A stretch of DNA of 7,107 nucleotides from Flavobacteriaceae bacterium (GTDB lineage: Bacteria > Bacteroidota > Bacteroidia > Flavobacteriales > Flavobacteriaceae): contig JAIEMH010000173.1 of NCBI GenBank assembly GCA_019752245.1, positions 1-7,107 on the forward strand, read 5' to 3'. The stretch's first letter is position 1, and the number at the start of each line of letters is the position of its first letter. This document shows positions 1 to 6,402 of this stretch, in pieces. Made by a program: the position numbers and the translations under genes. The notes under the pieces were generated by a model. The model was not told the origin of the DNA. It saw only the letters and a program-made list of their open reading frames with translations, and made no database searches.

Positions 1-219
1 GTTTCAAAACCAAGTACAGTAAACGTAGACGATTTATTAGCATCGGTTGAGAAAACACCAAAATCAACACCAAAACCCAAAGTAAAAGTAAACGCCAACA
101 GTCTTTTGTCTCAAGTCGACGGAGAATTAGACCAAACATTTAGAGAAAAAGTAATAAACAGAGTTAGTAAAAATTACCAAGAAGTAAAAGTGGCACTTGC
201 TACTAGAAATCAAGAATAA
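1..219 (+). CDS. C-terminal part of an uncharacterised protein, possibly anti-sigma-type
   Basis: The reading frame is open from the first base to a TAA at 217-219, giving 72 residues with no start codon, so the gene is cut by the window edge. What remains is hydrophilic: a Lys/Pro/Thr/Ser-rich linker (residues about 17-30, with repeated Lys-Pro) followed by a probably helical C-terminal segment (about 32-72) containing the motif LLSQVDGELDQTF. There is no membrane segment or catalytic motif in this part. From memory, small proteins with this kind of tail lie between an ECF sigma factor gene and an outer-membrane protein gene in flavobacteria and may act as anti-sigma or accessory factors; that is inference, because the sigma gene would lie outside the window. 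The next gene starts 34 bases downstream on the same strand with no terminator between, so the two are probably co-transcribed. Confidence 0.7.
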   Translation, partial: VSKPSTVNVDDLLASVEKTPKSTPKPKVKVNANSLLSQVDGELDQTFREKVINRVSKNYQEVKVALATRNQE

Positions 220-253
220 AAATCATCAATTAATCATTTAAAAATCAAACGTC

Positions 254-1312
254 ATGAGAAATTTTACAATTTACTTAGCACTATCACTATGCCTTTTTGC
301 AAGCAAACTGCTAGCACAAGATCAAAATCAAAAAGGCGATCAGACCAATCAAACTTTTGAAGCAAAAGCAAAAGCTATTGGAGATAAAATAGAAAAAATT
401 ACTGCTGAAGAAAAAGCTACATTAAAAATCGAAGTTGAAGAAGTAAATGTTCAGTTAGAAAAAGGAACTATTACCAAAGAGCAAGCCGATGAAAAAAAGA
501 AAAAATTGGCTGAGGCAAGAGCAACTATTATAGAAAATAGAATTGCTGTGGCTCAAGAGGAACTGAAAGATTTAGTACAAGCAAAAGTCGATGGGAAATT
601 GGCAGAATATTCTAAAAAGCACAGTATTTCATTTAATTGGAAAACTAAAAATGATACCGTTCAAAAATCTGAAAAAAGAACAACTTCACAATTTGTATTT
701 GCCGCAGGTGTAAATAATTTAGCGACAGATGGAAAAGTCGCTGGTTCCGATTTTAGATATTGGGGTTCACATTTTTACGAATGGGGAACTACTTACAATA
801 CTAGATTGCTTAAAAACAACAATTTATTGCATTTAAAATATGGATATTCTGTTATGTACAATAACCTTCGTCCAACAGACAATAGAGTTTTTGTTAAAAA
901 TGGTGATCAAACCGACCTTCAAGTAAGCGGAACAAAATTAGACGATTCTCGTTTTAGAAATGTGTATTTGGTAGCGCCATTACATTTAGAGTTTGATTTT
1001 TCTAAAAACAAATCTAAAGATGGAAAAGCGTTTTTTCAATCACACCAAAGTGTTCGTTTAGGATTAGGAGGTTATGCTGGACTTAGAATCAAGTCAAAAC
1101 AATTTCAAAAATTTGAAGATGTAGATGGAAACGATATTACAGTCAAAGAAAAAGGAGATTTCAATGTGAACAATTTTGTTTATGGAGTCAGCGCATATCT
1201 TGGATACAAAGAAACAAGCTTGTATGTAAAGTATGATTTGAATCCAATGTTTGAGAACAACGCAGTAAAGCAAAACAACATTTCATTAGGAGTTCGATTC
1301 GATTTCAATTAA
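254..1312 (+). CDS. Predicted outer-membrane beta-barrel protein with N-terminal helical/SHOCT-like region
   Basis: This encodes 352 residues and I do not recognise a named family. Residues 1-21 form a Sec signal peptide (short basic start, hydrophobic core, LLA before Gln-Asp), so the mature protein probably begins at Q22 in the periplasm. Residues about 33-120 are highly charged, Lys/Glu/Ala-rich and probably helical or coiled-coil. Within them KGTITKEQADEKKKKL (70-85) resembles a SHOCT motif (Gly-x-Ile-Thr-x-Glu followed by a Lys-rich helix). From about residue 145 the sequence alternates aromatic/hydrophobic and polar residues (for example FVFAAGVNN, LLHLKYGYSVMY, VRLGLGGYAGL, SLYVKYDLNPMF), as in transmembrane beta-strands, and it ends ISLGVRFDFN, close to the usual aromatic C-terminal strand of outer-membrane barrels. 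The ATG at 254 is chosen because the signal peptide follows directly. It is probably in one unit with the partial gene upstream, and a strong terminator follows. Substrate or role cannot be read from the sequence. Confidence 0.85.
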   Translation: MRNFTIYLALSLCLFASKLLAQDQNQKGDQTNQTFEAKAKAIGDKIEKITAEEKATLKIEVEEVNVQLEKGTITKEQADEKKKKLAEARATIIENRIAVAQEELKDLVQAKVDGKLAEYSKKHSISFNWKTKNDTVQKSEKRTTSQFVFAAGVNNLATDGKVAGSDFRYWGSHFYEWGTTYNTRLLKNNNLLHLKYGYSVMYNNLRPTDNRVFVKNGDQTDLQVSGTKLDDSRFRNVYLVAPLHLEFDFSKNKSKDGKAFFQSHQSVRLGLGGYAGLRIKSKQFQKFEDVDGNDITVKEKGDFNVNNFVYGVSAYLGYKETSLYVKYDLNPMFENNAVKQNNISLGVRFDFN

Positions 1313-1339
1313 AAATTTGTTGGGTTAGTTATATTTTCT

Positions 1340-1371
1340 AAAGGCATCTTTATTTTAAGGATGCCTTTTTT
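1340..1371 (+). terminator. Rho-independent terminator after the outer-membrane protein gene
   Basis: The inverted repeat AAAGGCATC (1340-1348) / GATGCCTTT (1360-1368) can extend inward by a T-G and two T-A pairs to a 12-bp stem with a five-base loop (1352-1356). It runs into six consecutive T residues at 1366-1371. It lies 28 bases after the TAA at 1310-1312, and so ends the first transcription unit before dnaG. Confidence 0.85.
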
Positions 1372-1405
1372 ATTTGCTTTAATTCGTGCAATAATGGTAA
1401 AAAAA

Positions 1406-1443
1406 CTTTTAACTTTGAAACCTTAGAATCTTTAATCTTAGAA
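1406..1443 (+). repeat. Degenerate heptamer array, consensus CTTWRAA
   Basis: Five related heptamers lie in the dnaG leader: CTTTTAA (1406), CTTTGAA (1413), CTTAGAA (1422), CTTTAAT (1430) and CTTAGAA (1437), spaced 7, 9, 8 and 7 bases apart. The two CTTAGAA copies are identical. The array ends eight bases before the GTG start. I recall similar CTTAGAA/CTTTGAA-type runs in intergenic regions of other flavobacteria but cannot check that here. It may be a low-complexity repeat rather than a binding site. Confidence 0.5.
1410..1417 (+). promoter_or_regulatory. Putative -7 promoter element for dnaG
   Basis: TAACTTTG is an exact match to the Bacteroidota -7 consensus TAnnTTTG. It lies 34 bases before the dnaG GTG and downstream of the preceding terminator, which is the right place for a dnaG promoter. 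No clear TTG/TTTG -33 element lies 17-23 bases upstream; only a weak TTCG (1383-1386) does. The match also falls inside the CTTWRAA repeat array, so it could be accidental. Confidence 0.4.
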
Positions 1444-1451
1444 CCTAAAAA

Positions 1452-3428
1452 GTGATAACCAAAGAAACCATAGATAAAGTTTACGAAGCGGCTCGAGTAG
1501 AAGAAGTTATCGGCGATTTTGTACAATTAAAACGCGCCGGTAGTAATTTCAAAGGATTGAGTCCGTTTTCTGATGAGCGTTCGCCTTCGTTCATGGTTTC
1601 GCCTGCCAAAGGAATTTGGAAAGATTTTAGTTCTGGAAAAGGCGGAAATGCCATAGCTTTCATCATGGAACATTCGCAGTTTACCTATCCAGAAGCTATT
1701 CGGTATTTAGCCAAAAAATACAACATCGAAATTGAAGAAACTGAGCTATCTGATGAAGATAAAGTAGTTGCTAACGAACGTGAAAGTTTATTTTTGGTTT
1801 CTGAATTTGCATCCAAATATTTTCAAGATATTTTATTGAATTCTGAAGAAGGAAAGGCAATCGCACTTTCTTACTTTAAAGAGCGCGGATTCACCAATGA
1901 AACCATCAAGAAATTTAGTTTAGGATATTCACCTTCAACATGGGATGCTTTGACCAAAGAAGCTCTCGGAAAAGGATACAAATTAGAATTTCTAGAAAAA
2001 ACCGGATTGACAATTGTTGGAGAAGACAAACAATTTGACCGATTTAAAGGTCGTGTTATGTTTCCAATTCAGTCCATGAGTGGAAGAGTTTTAGGATTTG
2101 GAGGACGAATTTTAACTAACGATAAAAAAGCGGCCAAATACCTCAATTCACCCGAGAGTGATTTGTATCATAAAAGTAAAGTGCTGTACGGAATTTTTCA
2201 TGCCAAACAAGCCATTGCAAAAAATGACAATTGTTATTTGGTTGAAGGTTACACCGACGTTATTCAAATGCATCAAGCCGGAATTGAAAATGTGGTTTCT
2301 TCGTCTGGAACAGCTTTAACTCCAGATCAAATTCGTTTGATAAATCGTTTGACAAAAAATGTTACCGTACTTTTTGATGGAGATGCTGCAGGTTTGCGAG
2401 CTTCTATTAGAGGAATCGATTTGATTCTTGAAGAAGGAATGAACGTAAAAGTATGCACATTTCCGGATGGTGAAGATCCAGATAGTTTCGCCAAGAAAAC
2501 GCCTTTACAAGATTTAATCAAGTATTTTGAAGAAAATGCTATGGATTTTATCCAATTCAAAGCATCACTTTTAATGAAAGATGCCAAGAATGATCCTATC
2601 AAAAAAGCCGATTTGATTCGTGATATGGTTGCCAGTATTTCTAAAATTCCAGATAGAATTAAACGCGAAGTTTATATCAAAGAAACGTCTAGAATTATGG
2701 ATATTTCCGAAGATGTACTTTTTAATACCTTGGCACAACTTGTTAAAAAAGATATTTCCGATTTAGGAAAAAAGCATAAAGAAGAACAAACTGCATTTGA
2801 AGTTGTTAAAAATGAGAATCCTGTAGTTGCCGCTAATATTGATATTCAATATGAACTTGAGCATAAAATCATCGAAATTTTACTAATTTACGGAAATGTA
2901 GAAGACGATTTCGAAGATATTCTCTTAAAAGCAAATGAGAATGGAGAAATGGTTGAGGTAAAAGAAATGAATAAATATAAAGTGCATCAGCGTATTTTTC
3001 TTAGTCTTCAAGAAGATGAAACTGAGTTGGCTAATCCATTATTTAGAGCTATTTACAATAATTTGATTGCTTATTTTAACCAAAATGAATCCTTCGAGTT
3101 GGATCAATATTTGTCACACTTAGAACCAGAATTATCACAAGAAGTAACTTCGATTTTAATGAATGACGAACGTGATGTTTTAGGTAATTGGGAAGCAAAA
3201 AATATATTTGTAAAACAAAAGACCGAAACTATAAGTCAATACGTAACTGAAACAATTCTTACTTTGCGTTGGTTTCTGGTAAATAAAATAATTGACGAAT
3301 TAAAATCGTCATTAACTCAAGAAATAGAAATTGATAATTCTGAAACACTTTCTATGGTAGTCGATTATTTAGGATTGACCAATATGTTTTCCAAAAAACT
3401 AGGTAGAGTGATTTCAAGACATAATTAA
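1452..3428 (+). CDS. dnaG: DNA primase DnaG
   Basis: This is the replicative primase (658 residues), which makes RNA primers on lagging-strand DNA together with the DnaB helicase. The N-terminal domain (about 1-95) has the fold context of the CHC2 zinc finger, but its ligands are replaced: the usual C-P-F-H reads S37-P-F-S40, and the usual C-x-x-C positions are D58 and S61. The RNA-polymerase core follows, with a basic region (RFKGRVMFPIQ at 197-207, GFGGRIL at 215-221, YLNSPES at 230-236) and the TOPRIM domain: EGYTDV (265-270, catalytic E265), FDGDAAG (308-314, metal-binding D309 and D311) and PDGEDPDSF (338-346). The C-terminal part (about 460-658) is a divergent helical helicase-binding region. 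The start is GTG: an in-frame TAA lies at 1446-1448 and the next in-frame Met is residue 48, beyond conserved sequence. The leader is A-rich (CCTAAAAA) with no Shine-Dalgarno. It appears monocistronic, with terminators on both sides. Confidence 0.97.
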   Translation: MITKETIDKVYEAARVEEVIGDFVQLKRAGSNFKGLSPFSDERSPSFMVSPAKGIWKDFSSGKGGNAIAFIMEHSQFTYPEAIRYLAKKYNIEIEETELSDEDKVVANERESLFLVSEFASKYFQDILLNSEEGKAIALSYFKERGFTNETIKKFSLGYSPSTWDALTKEALGKGYKLEFLEKTGLTIVGEDKQFDRFKGRVMFPIQSMSGRVLGFGGRILTNDKKAAKYLNSPESDLYHKSKVLYGIFHAKQAIAKNDNCYLVEGYTDVIQMHQAGIENVVSSSGTALTPDQIRLINRLTKNVTVLFDGDAAGLRASIRGIDLILEEGMNVKVCTFPDGEDPDSFAKKTPLQDLIKYFEENAMDFIQFKASLLMKDAKNDPIKKADLIRDMVASISKIPDRIKREVYIKETSRIMDISEDVLFNTLAQLVKKDISDLGKKHKEEQTAFEVVKNENPVVAANIDIQYELEHKIIEILLIYGNVEDDFEDILLKANENGEMVEVKEMNKYKVHQRIFLSLQEDETELANPLFRAIYNNLIAYFNQNESFELDQYLSHLEPELSQEVTSILMNDERDVLGNWEAKNIFVKQKTETISQYVTETILTLRWFLVNKIIDELKSSLTQEIEIDNSETLSMVVDYLGLTNMFSKKLGRVISRHN

Positions 3429-3462
3429 AAAAGCTCAAACTTCTTATTGAAATTTGAGCTTT
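3427..3462. terminator. Bidirectional terminator between dnaG and the response regulator gene
   Basis: The perfect 9-bp inverted repeat AAGCTCAAA (3431-3439) / TTTGAGCTT (3453-3461) has a 13-base loop, and A3430-T3462 adds a further pair. It lies between two convergent genes. The T tract is better on the minus strand (complement of the six A residues at 3427-3432); on the plus strand only TTT followed by an AT-rich tail is present. It probably serves both genes, the minus-strand one more efficiently. Confidence 0.7.
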
Positions 3463-3486
3463 ATATAATATTTAAATTCTAATATC

Positions 3487-4116
3487 TTAAACGATATCCA
3501 ACGTCTTAGCTTTATTTACTAAATCTACTAAATTAGTAACATTTAGTTTTTGTAAAAGTCTTAATTTATAAGTCGATATTGTTTTTTCATTCAATCCAAG
3601 AACTTTAGAAATCTCGTTATTTTTCTTTCCGTCACACAAATAACGTAAAACTTCAATTTCTCTATTGGATAATTTTCTGTAGAGGCGTTCGCTTTTATTT
3701 TGCTTGGCAATTAGCGCTAAATTTTTCTTGATGGCATCGCTCATCATTATTATTCCTTGGTGAACACGAATTATTGTAGTTCCAAGAGTTTCAAGTTTTG
3801 AAGATTTATGTACATATCCAGAAACACCAGCTTTAATAGCATTAGGAGCGTAAATCTGTTCGTTTAAACTTGTAAAAACTAAAACTTTAGTATTTGGAAA
3901 GTTTTTAATGATTGCTTTCAACTCATAAATACTCTTTAATCCATCCAATTCTAGGTCAATGACCAAAACATTAATTTCCTTGTTTCTTAAAGCGTCAGGA
4001 ACCATGTAAAAACTTCCAACGTTAGAAACCACACTAATTTCAGGATGGTCTTTAAAATATGATTTTACGCCATAATGTACCACAGGATAATTATCGGCAA
4101 GACAAACATTTATCAT
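3487..4116 (-). CDS. NarL/FixJ-type response regulator with LuxR helix-turn-helix
   Basis: This is a 209-residue two-component response regulator and DNA-binding transcription factor. The receiver domain (about 2-120) has the phospho-acceptor D54 in VLVIDLELDG, the switch Thr T82 (VFTSL) and the conserved Lys K104 (YVHKSS). The N-terminal acidic pair of the family (usually Asp-Asp) is D8-N9 here, so one metal-binding acid is replaced by Asn. The LuxR-type HTH (about 148-205) contains LSNREIEVLRYLCDGKKNNEI and a recognition helix around NEKTISTYKLRLLQKL. The length is normal for the family. The ATG at 4116 opens on the conserved first strand (INVCLAD). No sensor kinase is encoded next to it, so it is an orphan in this window and its signal and targets cannot be inferred. 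It is the same strand as nadE, which ends 86 bases upstream, but a candidate promoter lies in that gap. Confidence 0.93.
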   Translation of the reverse strand: MINVCLADNYPVVHYGVKSYFKDHPEISVVSNVGSFYMVPDALRNKEINVLVIDLELDGLKSIYELKAIIKNFPNTKVLVFTSLNEQIYAPNAIKAGVSGYVHKSSKLETLGTTIIRVHQGIIMMSDAIKKNLALIAKQNKSERLYRKLSNREIEVLRYLCDGKKNNEISKVLGLNEKTISTYKLRLLQKLNVTNLVDLVNKAKTLDIV

Positions 4117-4152
4117 AATTTTAATTTTTTTGAAAATACTTATTTATAAATC

Positions 4153-4181
4153 TAAATGTAAAGTTAAGCAAAAAATGCAAA
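4153..4181 (-). promoter_or_regulatory. Putative promoter of the response regulator gene
   Basis: On the minus strand TTTG (4181-4178) is followed after 17 bases by TACATTTA (4160-4153), a seven-of-eight match to TAnnTTTG. This resembles the TTG-N17-23-TAnnTTTG pattern described for F. johnsoniae. The -7 element lies 36 bases before the ATG. The region is very AT-rich, so chance matches are likely. If real, the regulator can be transcribed independently of nadE. I see no terminator hairpin in this gap. Confidence 0.35.
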
Positions 4182-4202
4182 TAATTGTAAATCAATGTTA
4201 AA

Positions 4203-5012
4203 TTATATTCTATAACTGTTTGGAATCTCACAAATAGGTATGGCATTCATCTTGTGTTTATTCACGAAATTTAATCTTTTATAGATGTCAAAAGCCTCTT
4301 TTTCTCTTCCAGAAAAATCATTTGTGGTGCTTCCTTTTTCATCCTCAAGCATCGCCCATTCCAATTCGTCGTAGCTTGCGCCAAGCTGGTCTTCATCGGT
4401 TCTATTGTCACCAAAAAGCCCATCAGTTGGTGCTGCTTTTTGAATCGAATTTGGAATTTGTAAATACTGACCAAGCGCATAAACATCACTTTTCATCAAA
4501 TCGGCAATTGGACTTAAATCGACTCCACCATCGCCATATTTTGTATAAAAACCTACTCCAAAATCTTCCACTTTATTTCCAGTTCCTGCAACTAGAAGAC
4601 CATTTATACCTGCAAAATAGTATAAAGTTGTCATTCGAAGTCGCGCTCTTGTGTTGGCTAACGATAAATGATATTTTGTTTCGTCAGCAGCTAAAGGCAT
4701 TTCTGATTTAAAAGCTTCGTAAATCGGAGTTAAATTTGCTTCAGCTCGACTTACATTTGGAAATTTTTTTTGAAGTTGATCAATATGTTCTCTGCCACGA
4801 CTTACTTGATTTTGGGCTTGATGTATTGGCATTTCTACGCACAATGTAGGTAAACCAGTTTGTGCACAAAGCGTAGAAGTTACAGCTGAATCAACTCCGC
4901 CAGAAATTCCCACAACAAAACCATTCACTTTTGCGTTATCTGCATAAGTCTTAAGCCAATTAACAATATGCTCGTTTACTTTATCAACTTGAATTGTACT
5001 AGTTTTTGACAT
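4203..5012 (-). CDS. nadE: NAD+ synthetase, ammonia-dependent
   Basis: NadE catalyses the last step of NAD+ synthesis, adenylating nicotinic acid adenine dinucleotide with ATP and amidating it in the cytoplasm. The 269-residue length and absence of an N-terminal nitrilase-type glutaminase domain indicate the ammonia-using form. Visible motifs are the ATP-pyrophosphatase P-loop SGGVDS (37-42), NTRARLRMTTLYYFA (120-134), the GTGNKVEDF segment (143-151), the YTKYGDGGVDLSPIADL substrate/dimer segment (156-172) and APTDGLF followed by DEDQLGASYDELE (194-218). The ATG at 5012 is preferred: a longer frame could open at 5084, but its extra 24 residues are hydrophobic, atypical for a soluble NadE, and would overlap the start of gldB. 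The leader before this ATG (TAAATAAA) is A-rich, as expected in Bacteroidota. The gene is divergent from gldB. Confidence 0.96.
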   Translation of the reverse strand: MSKTSTIQVDKVNEHIVNWLKTYADNAKVNGFVVGISGGVDSAVTSTLCAQTGLPTLCVEMPIHQAQNQVSRGREHIDQLQKKFPNVSRAEANLTPIYEAFKSEMPLAADETKYHLSLANTRARLRMTTLYYFAGINGLLVAGTGNKVEDFGVGFYTKYGDGGVDLSPIADLMKSDVYALGQYLQIPNSIQKAAPTDGLFGDNRTDEDQLGASYDELEWAMLEDEKGSTTNDFSGREKEAFDIYKRLNFVNKHKMNAIPICEIPNSYRI

Positions 5013-5042
5013 TTTATTTAGAAGATTTAAAAATCCGTAATG

Positions 5043-5050
5043 TATATTTG
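5043..5050 (+). promoter_or_regulatory. Putative -7 element for gldBC
   Basis: TATATTTG is an exact TAnnTTTG match, 20 bases before the gldB ATG, giving a leader of only about 13-15 bases if initiation occurs at the usual distance. No TTG lies at 17-23 bases upstream, so the -33 side is weak or absent. It directly abuts the reverse-strand element at 5051-5058. Confidence 0.4.
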
Positions 5051-5058
5051 CAAAAATA
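5051..5058 (-). promoter_or_regulatory. Putative -7 element for nadE
   Basis: The minus strand reads TATTTTTG, an exact TAnnTTTG match, 38 bases upstream of the nadE ATG at 5012. Its -33 region would lie inside the first codons of gldB, and no TTG is found there at normal spacing. The call rests on the -7 match and the divergent gene arrangement only. Confidence 0.35.
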
Positions 5059-5070
5059 TAAAAATATAGA

Positions 5071-6033
5071 ATGAAAAAATACATTTATATTGCAACACTT
5101 GGTCTTTTGTTTTTTTCTTGCGATAAAAAAAGTAAAATTGAAAAAGCTATAGAAGAAATTCCTGTTTCTATGAAGTTGCATCGCTTTGAACAAGCTTTCT
5201 TTGATGCAAATCCAAATGATTTAACATCTGTAAAAGCTCAATATCCTGAGTTTTTTCCGTCAGGTGTTCCAGATAGCGTTTGGACTAATAAAATTAGAAA
5301 CGAACAATGGAGAGAATTATATGCTGAAGTTGAAAAAAAATATAAAAATTTCAATTCAGAACAACAAGAAATTGAAGACTTGTTCAAGCACATAAAATAT
5401 TATTTTCCAACTGTAATTACGCCTCAGATTTACACAGCAATTGGTGACATGAATGACCAATATAAAACTATTTATGCTAAAGATAAATTGATAATTGCAT
5501 TAGAATTGTACTTAGGTAAAGAGCATAAATTCTATTCTGAGTTTCCAGCCTATTTAAGACAAAACTTTGAACAAAGACAGATGTTGCCTGATGTTGTAAC
5601 TAGTTTCGCATTCGGAATTTTAACACCTCCAAGAGACAAAGATTTGTTGTCGTTAATGGTTTTTTCTGGTAAAGAATTATATCTTAAAGACATTTTGCTT
5701 CCTGAGTATACTGATGCAGAACGAATTGGATATACTGAAGAACAAATAAAGTGGAGCAAAGAAAATGAGGCTTATATGTGGGAATATTTTATTAATGATA
5801 AATTATTATTCAGTTCCGATTCTAAATTGCCCAACCGATTTATAAACCTAGCACCGTTTTCAAAATTCTATTTAGAAATAGATAACGAGTCACCGGGAAG
5901 AGTAGGGCAATGGATTGGATGGCAAATTGTCCGTTCGTTTATGGAAAACAATCCGCAAGTTACCGTTCAAGAATTAATAAAAATGGACGCAAAACAAATT
6001 TTTGAAAAATCTAAATACAAACCTAAAAAATAA
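5071..6033 (+). CDS. gldB: Gliding motility lipoprotein GldB
   Basis: GldB (320 residues) is a lipoprotein required for surface gliding in Flavobacterium johnsoniae; its biochemical role is not known. The N-terminus is a lipoprotein signal peptide: MKKYIYIATL, a hydrophobic stretch, and the lipobox FFS before C17, the predicted lipidated residue. The residues after it are Asp-Lys-Lys-Ser-Lys, without the acid-rich stretch reported as a surface-export signal in related bacteria, so a periplasm-facing anchor is my inference. The body is soluble and rich in aromatic and charged residues (for example LHRFEQAFFDANP at 36-48, and RVGQWIGWQIVRSFMENNP at 277-295), which I recognise as GldB-like. I see no catalytic motif. 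The ATG at 5071 is fixed by the signal peptide. It is the first gene of a gldB-gldC pair: the TAA shares its last base with the gldC ATG. Confidence 0.93.
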   Translation: MKKYIYIATLGLLFFSCDKKSKIEKAIEEIPVSMKLHRFEQAFFDANPNDLTSVKAQYPEFFPSGVPDSVWTNKIRNEQWRELYAEVEKKYKNFNSEQQEIEDLFKHIKYYFPTVITPQIYTAIGDMNDQYKTIYAKDKLIIALELYLGKEHKFYSEFPAYLRQNFEQRQMLPDVVTSFAFGILTPPRDKDLLSLMVFSGKELYLKDILLPEYTDAERIGYTEEQIKWSKENEAYMWEYFINDKLLFSSDSKLPNRFINLAPFSKFYLEIDNESPGRVGQWIGWQIVRSFMENNPQVTVQELIKMDAKQIFEKSKYKPKK

Positions 6034-6365
6034 TGAGCACAATAACTTCAGAAATAAAATTCTTAGTAGAATTAGACGAAAATAGAGTTCCCGAAAAATT
6101 AACTTGGACAGCACAAGATGGTGGTGTGCAACTAGAAGAAGCCAAAGCCATGTTGTTGTCTATTTGGGATAGCAATACCAAAGAAACCTTGCGTATAGAT
6201 TTATGGACAAAAGACATGCCGGTAGACGAAATGAAAATTTTCTTTCACCAGACATTAGTTGCCATGGCAGATACTTTTGAACGCGCAACGCAAGATGAAA
6301 AAATGACTGGAACAATGAAAGACTTCTGTGATTATTTTGCAGAAAAATTGGATTTAAAAGCATAA
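6033..6365 (+). CDS. gldC: Gliding motility protein GldC
   Basis: GldC is a 110-residue protein that in F. johnsoniae is encoded with GldB and improves gliding but is not absolutely needed for it. It has no signal peptide or membrane segment, so it should be cytoplasmic. The recognisable sequence begins TSEIKFLVELDENRVPEKL and continues with WTAQDGG and LRIDLWTKDMPVDEMKIFFHQTL (about 52-74). The molecular function is unknown. The ATG at 6033 overlaps the gldB stop in a TAATG arrangement, which suggests translational coupling. The pair ends at a strong hairpin terminator directly after the stop. Confidence 0.92.
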   Translation: MSTITSEIKFLVELDENRVPEKLTWTAQDGGVQLEEAKAMLLSIWDSNTKETLRIDLWTKDMPVDEMKIFFHQTLVAMADTFERATQDEKMTGTMKDFCDYFAEKLDLKA

Positions 6366-6394
6366 AAAAAGGTTCTCATTGAGAACCTTTTTTG
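6364..6394. terminator. Symmetric bidirectional terminator between gldC and engB
   Basis: The stem GGTTCTC (6371-6377) / GAGAACC (6381-6387) encloses a three-base loop and is flanked by seven A residues (6364-6370) and six T residues (6388-6393). This gives a U tract for transcripts from either side. The stem begins six bases after the gldC stop and lies 16 bases beyond the engB stop, matching the convergent gene pair. The first two bases overlap the gldC stop codon. Confidence 0.9.
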
Positions 6395-6402
6395 TTTGTG
6401 TT

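Noticed and set aside
1481..1666. Minus-strand open frame of 61 codons inside dnaG.
   Set aside because: It is antisense to the conserved N-terminal domain of DnaG, has no family resemblance and no leader of its own.
4117..4202. Terminator for nadE before the response regulator gene.
   Set aside because: I found no GC-containing inverted repeat with a T tract here. The stretch is just AT-rich, so read-through from nadE into the regulator gene remains possible.
4322..4711. A 129-codon open frame on the plus strand.
   Set aside because: It lies wholly antisense to nadE, which has full NadE motifs. The translation is His/Leu/Gln-rich without any recognisable domain, as expected of a shadow frame.
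5013..5084. N-terminal extension of nadE by 24 residues to a Met at 5084.
   Set aside because: The extra segment is a hydrophobic run unlike NadE N-termini, overlaps the gldB start, and the downstream ATG at 5012 has a good A-rich leader.
6023..6363. Two minus-strand open frames covering gldC.
   Set aside because: Both are antisense to a recognised GldC and have low-complexity, Ser/Leu-rich translations. Nothing indicates they are expressed.
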